From assembly GCF_013403565.1 (NCBI RefSeq), contig NZ_CP058627.1, forward strand, positions 2,418,001 through 2,482,000: a stretch of DNA of 64,000 nucleotides, given 5' to 3'. Under the pieces are notes generated by a model. The model saw only the letters and a list, made by a program, of their open reading frames with translations, was not told the origin of the DNA and made no database searches. Position 1 is the stretch's first letter; each line of letters opens with the position of its first letter. The stretch comes from Chitinibacter bivalviorum (GTDB lineage Bacteria; Pseudomonadota; Gammaproteobacteria; Burkholderiales; Chitinibacteraceae). The translations under genes and the position numbers were made by a program. Positions 63,951 to 64,000 of the stretch are shown here, piece after piece.

Positions 63951-64000
63951 ATGAATGAGTCGTCGCAAAAGTCACAATATGACAGCGGAGCAAATAATTC
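63942..64000 (+). CDS. possible start of an unidentified gene cut by the window edge
   Basis: From ATG 63942 (or 63951 in the same frame) the reading stays open to the end of the window, about 19 codons. The residues (MALMNESSQKSQYDSGANN) do not identify a family, and the ribosome site is weak. It would be divergent from moaA. Confidence 0.25.
   Translation, partial: MALMNESSQKSQYDSGANN

Overview
The window reads as a chromosomal piece of a mid-GC betaproteobacterium. The mlaFEDCB-mlaA / ABC-2 exporter / bolA / murA / hisG block, hisBHAFIE followed by a HIT gene and tatABC, and a Neisseria-type pilin-glycosylation ligase suggest Neisseriales (the Chitinibacter/Deefgea/Iodobacter/Chromobacterium side). 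This is inferred from gene content and order, not from a database search.

Layout. (1) 1-795: 5' part of argA. (2) 879-9479, minus strand: a glycan cluster with a WbaP-type initiating transferase, two GT4 and three GT2 glycosyltransferases, two GNAT acetyltransferases and a Wzx flippase, but no polymerase, chain-length regulator or exporter. (3) 9564-19821, same strand and directly upstream: an MSHA-type pilus or type II secretion-like assembly set (mshM, L, N, E, G, I, J and a probable K) with no pilin or prepilin peptidase. These two blocks may form one transcription unit of about 19 kb. (4) 20170-27476: mlaFEDCB, mlaA, an ABC-2 exporter, bolA and murA. (5) 27644-41281: histidine genes split in two (hisG, hisD; then hisB-H-A-F-I-E) with unrelated genes inserted and no hisC, then hinT and tatABC. 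(6) 42045-44822: a PglL-like O-oligosaccharyltransferase and an RluA-type pseudouridine synthase. (7) 44846-47750: two sibling small-RNA candidates of about 98 nt, each with promoter and terminator, bracketing a MITE-like palindrome, two AT-rich genes (one with a PD-(D/E)XK-like core) and an AraC/GyrI-type regulator. (8) 47946-56339: a mannoside-use locus (GH5-like hydrolase, GH125 mannosidase, AGE isomerase, two ABC sugar permeases) with a polysaccharide deacetylase on the other strand. (9) 56475-58588: TlyA-type methylase, RluF-like pseudouridine synthase and a SirB2 protein. (10) 58822-63686, minus strand: a molybdenum cofactor operon (moaA, cdd1-like, mobB, moeA, moaD, moaE) ending in a natural MobA-MoaC fusion.

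How parts may work together. WbaP, the transferases and Wzx without a polymerase, plus a PglL-like ligase in the same window, fit a short lipid-linked glycan moved to proteins, perhaps pilins of the MSHA-like machine. This is inference. The mannoside genes would cut alpha-1,6-mannosides to mannose and isomerise it, with the two permeases importing oligosaccharides; their binding protein and ATPase are not here.

The least expected signals are non-coding. First, a 50-bp bipartite element (GGTATA at positions 2-7, ATACCC at 44-49, AT-rich centre) occurs six times with exactly the same spacing: five copies between genes and one inside a permease gene. Second, the pair of sibling sRNA genes share promoter spacing, transcript length and a conserved 3' half but have different 5' ends. 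Several other structured intergenic palindromes (27494-27595, 45009-45096, 56339-56474, 58609-58816) look like members of dispersed repeat families.
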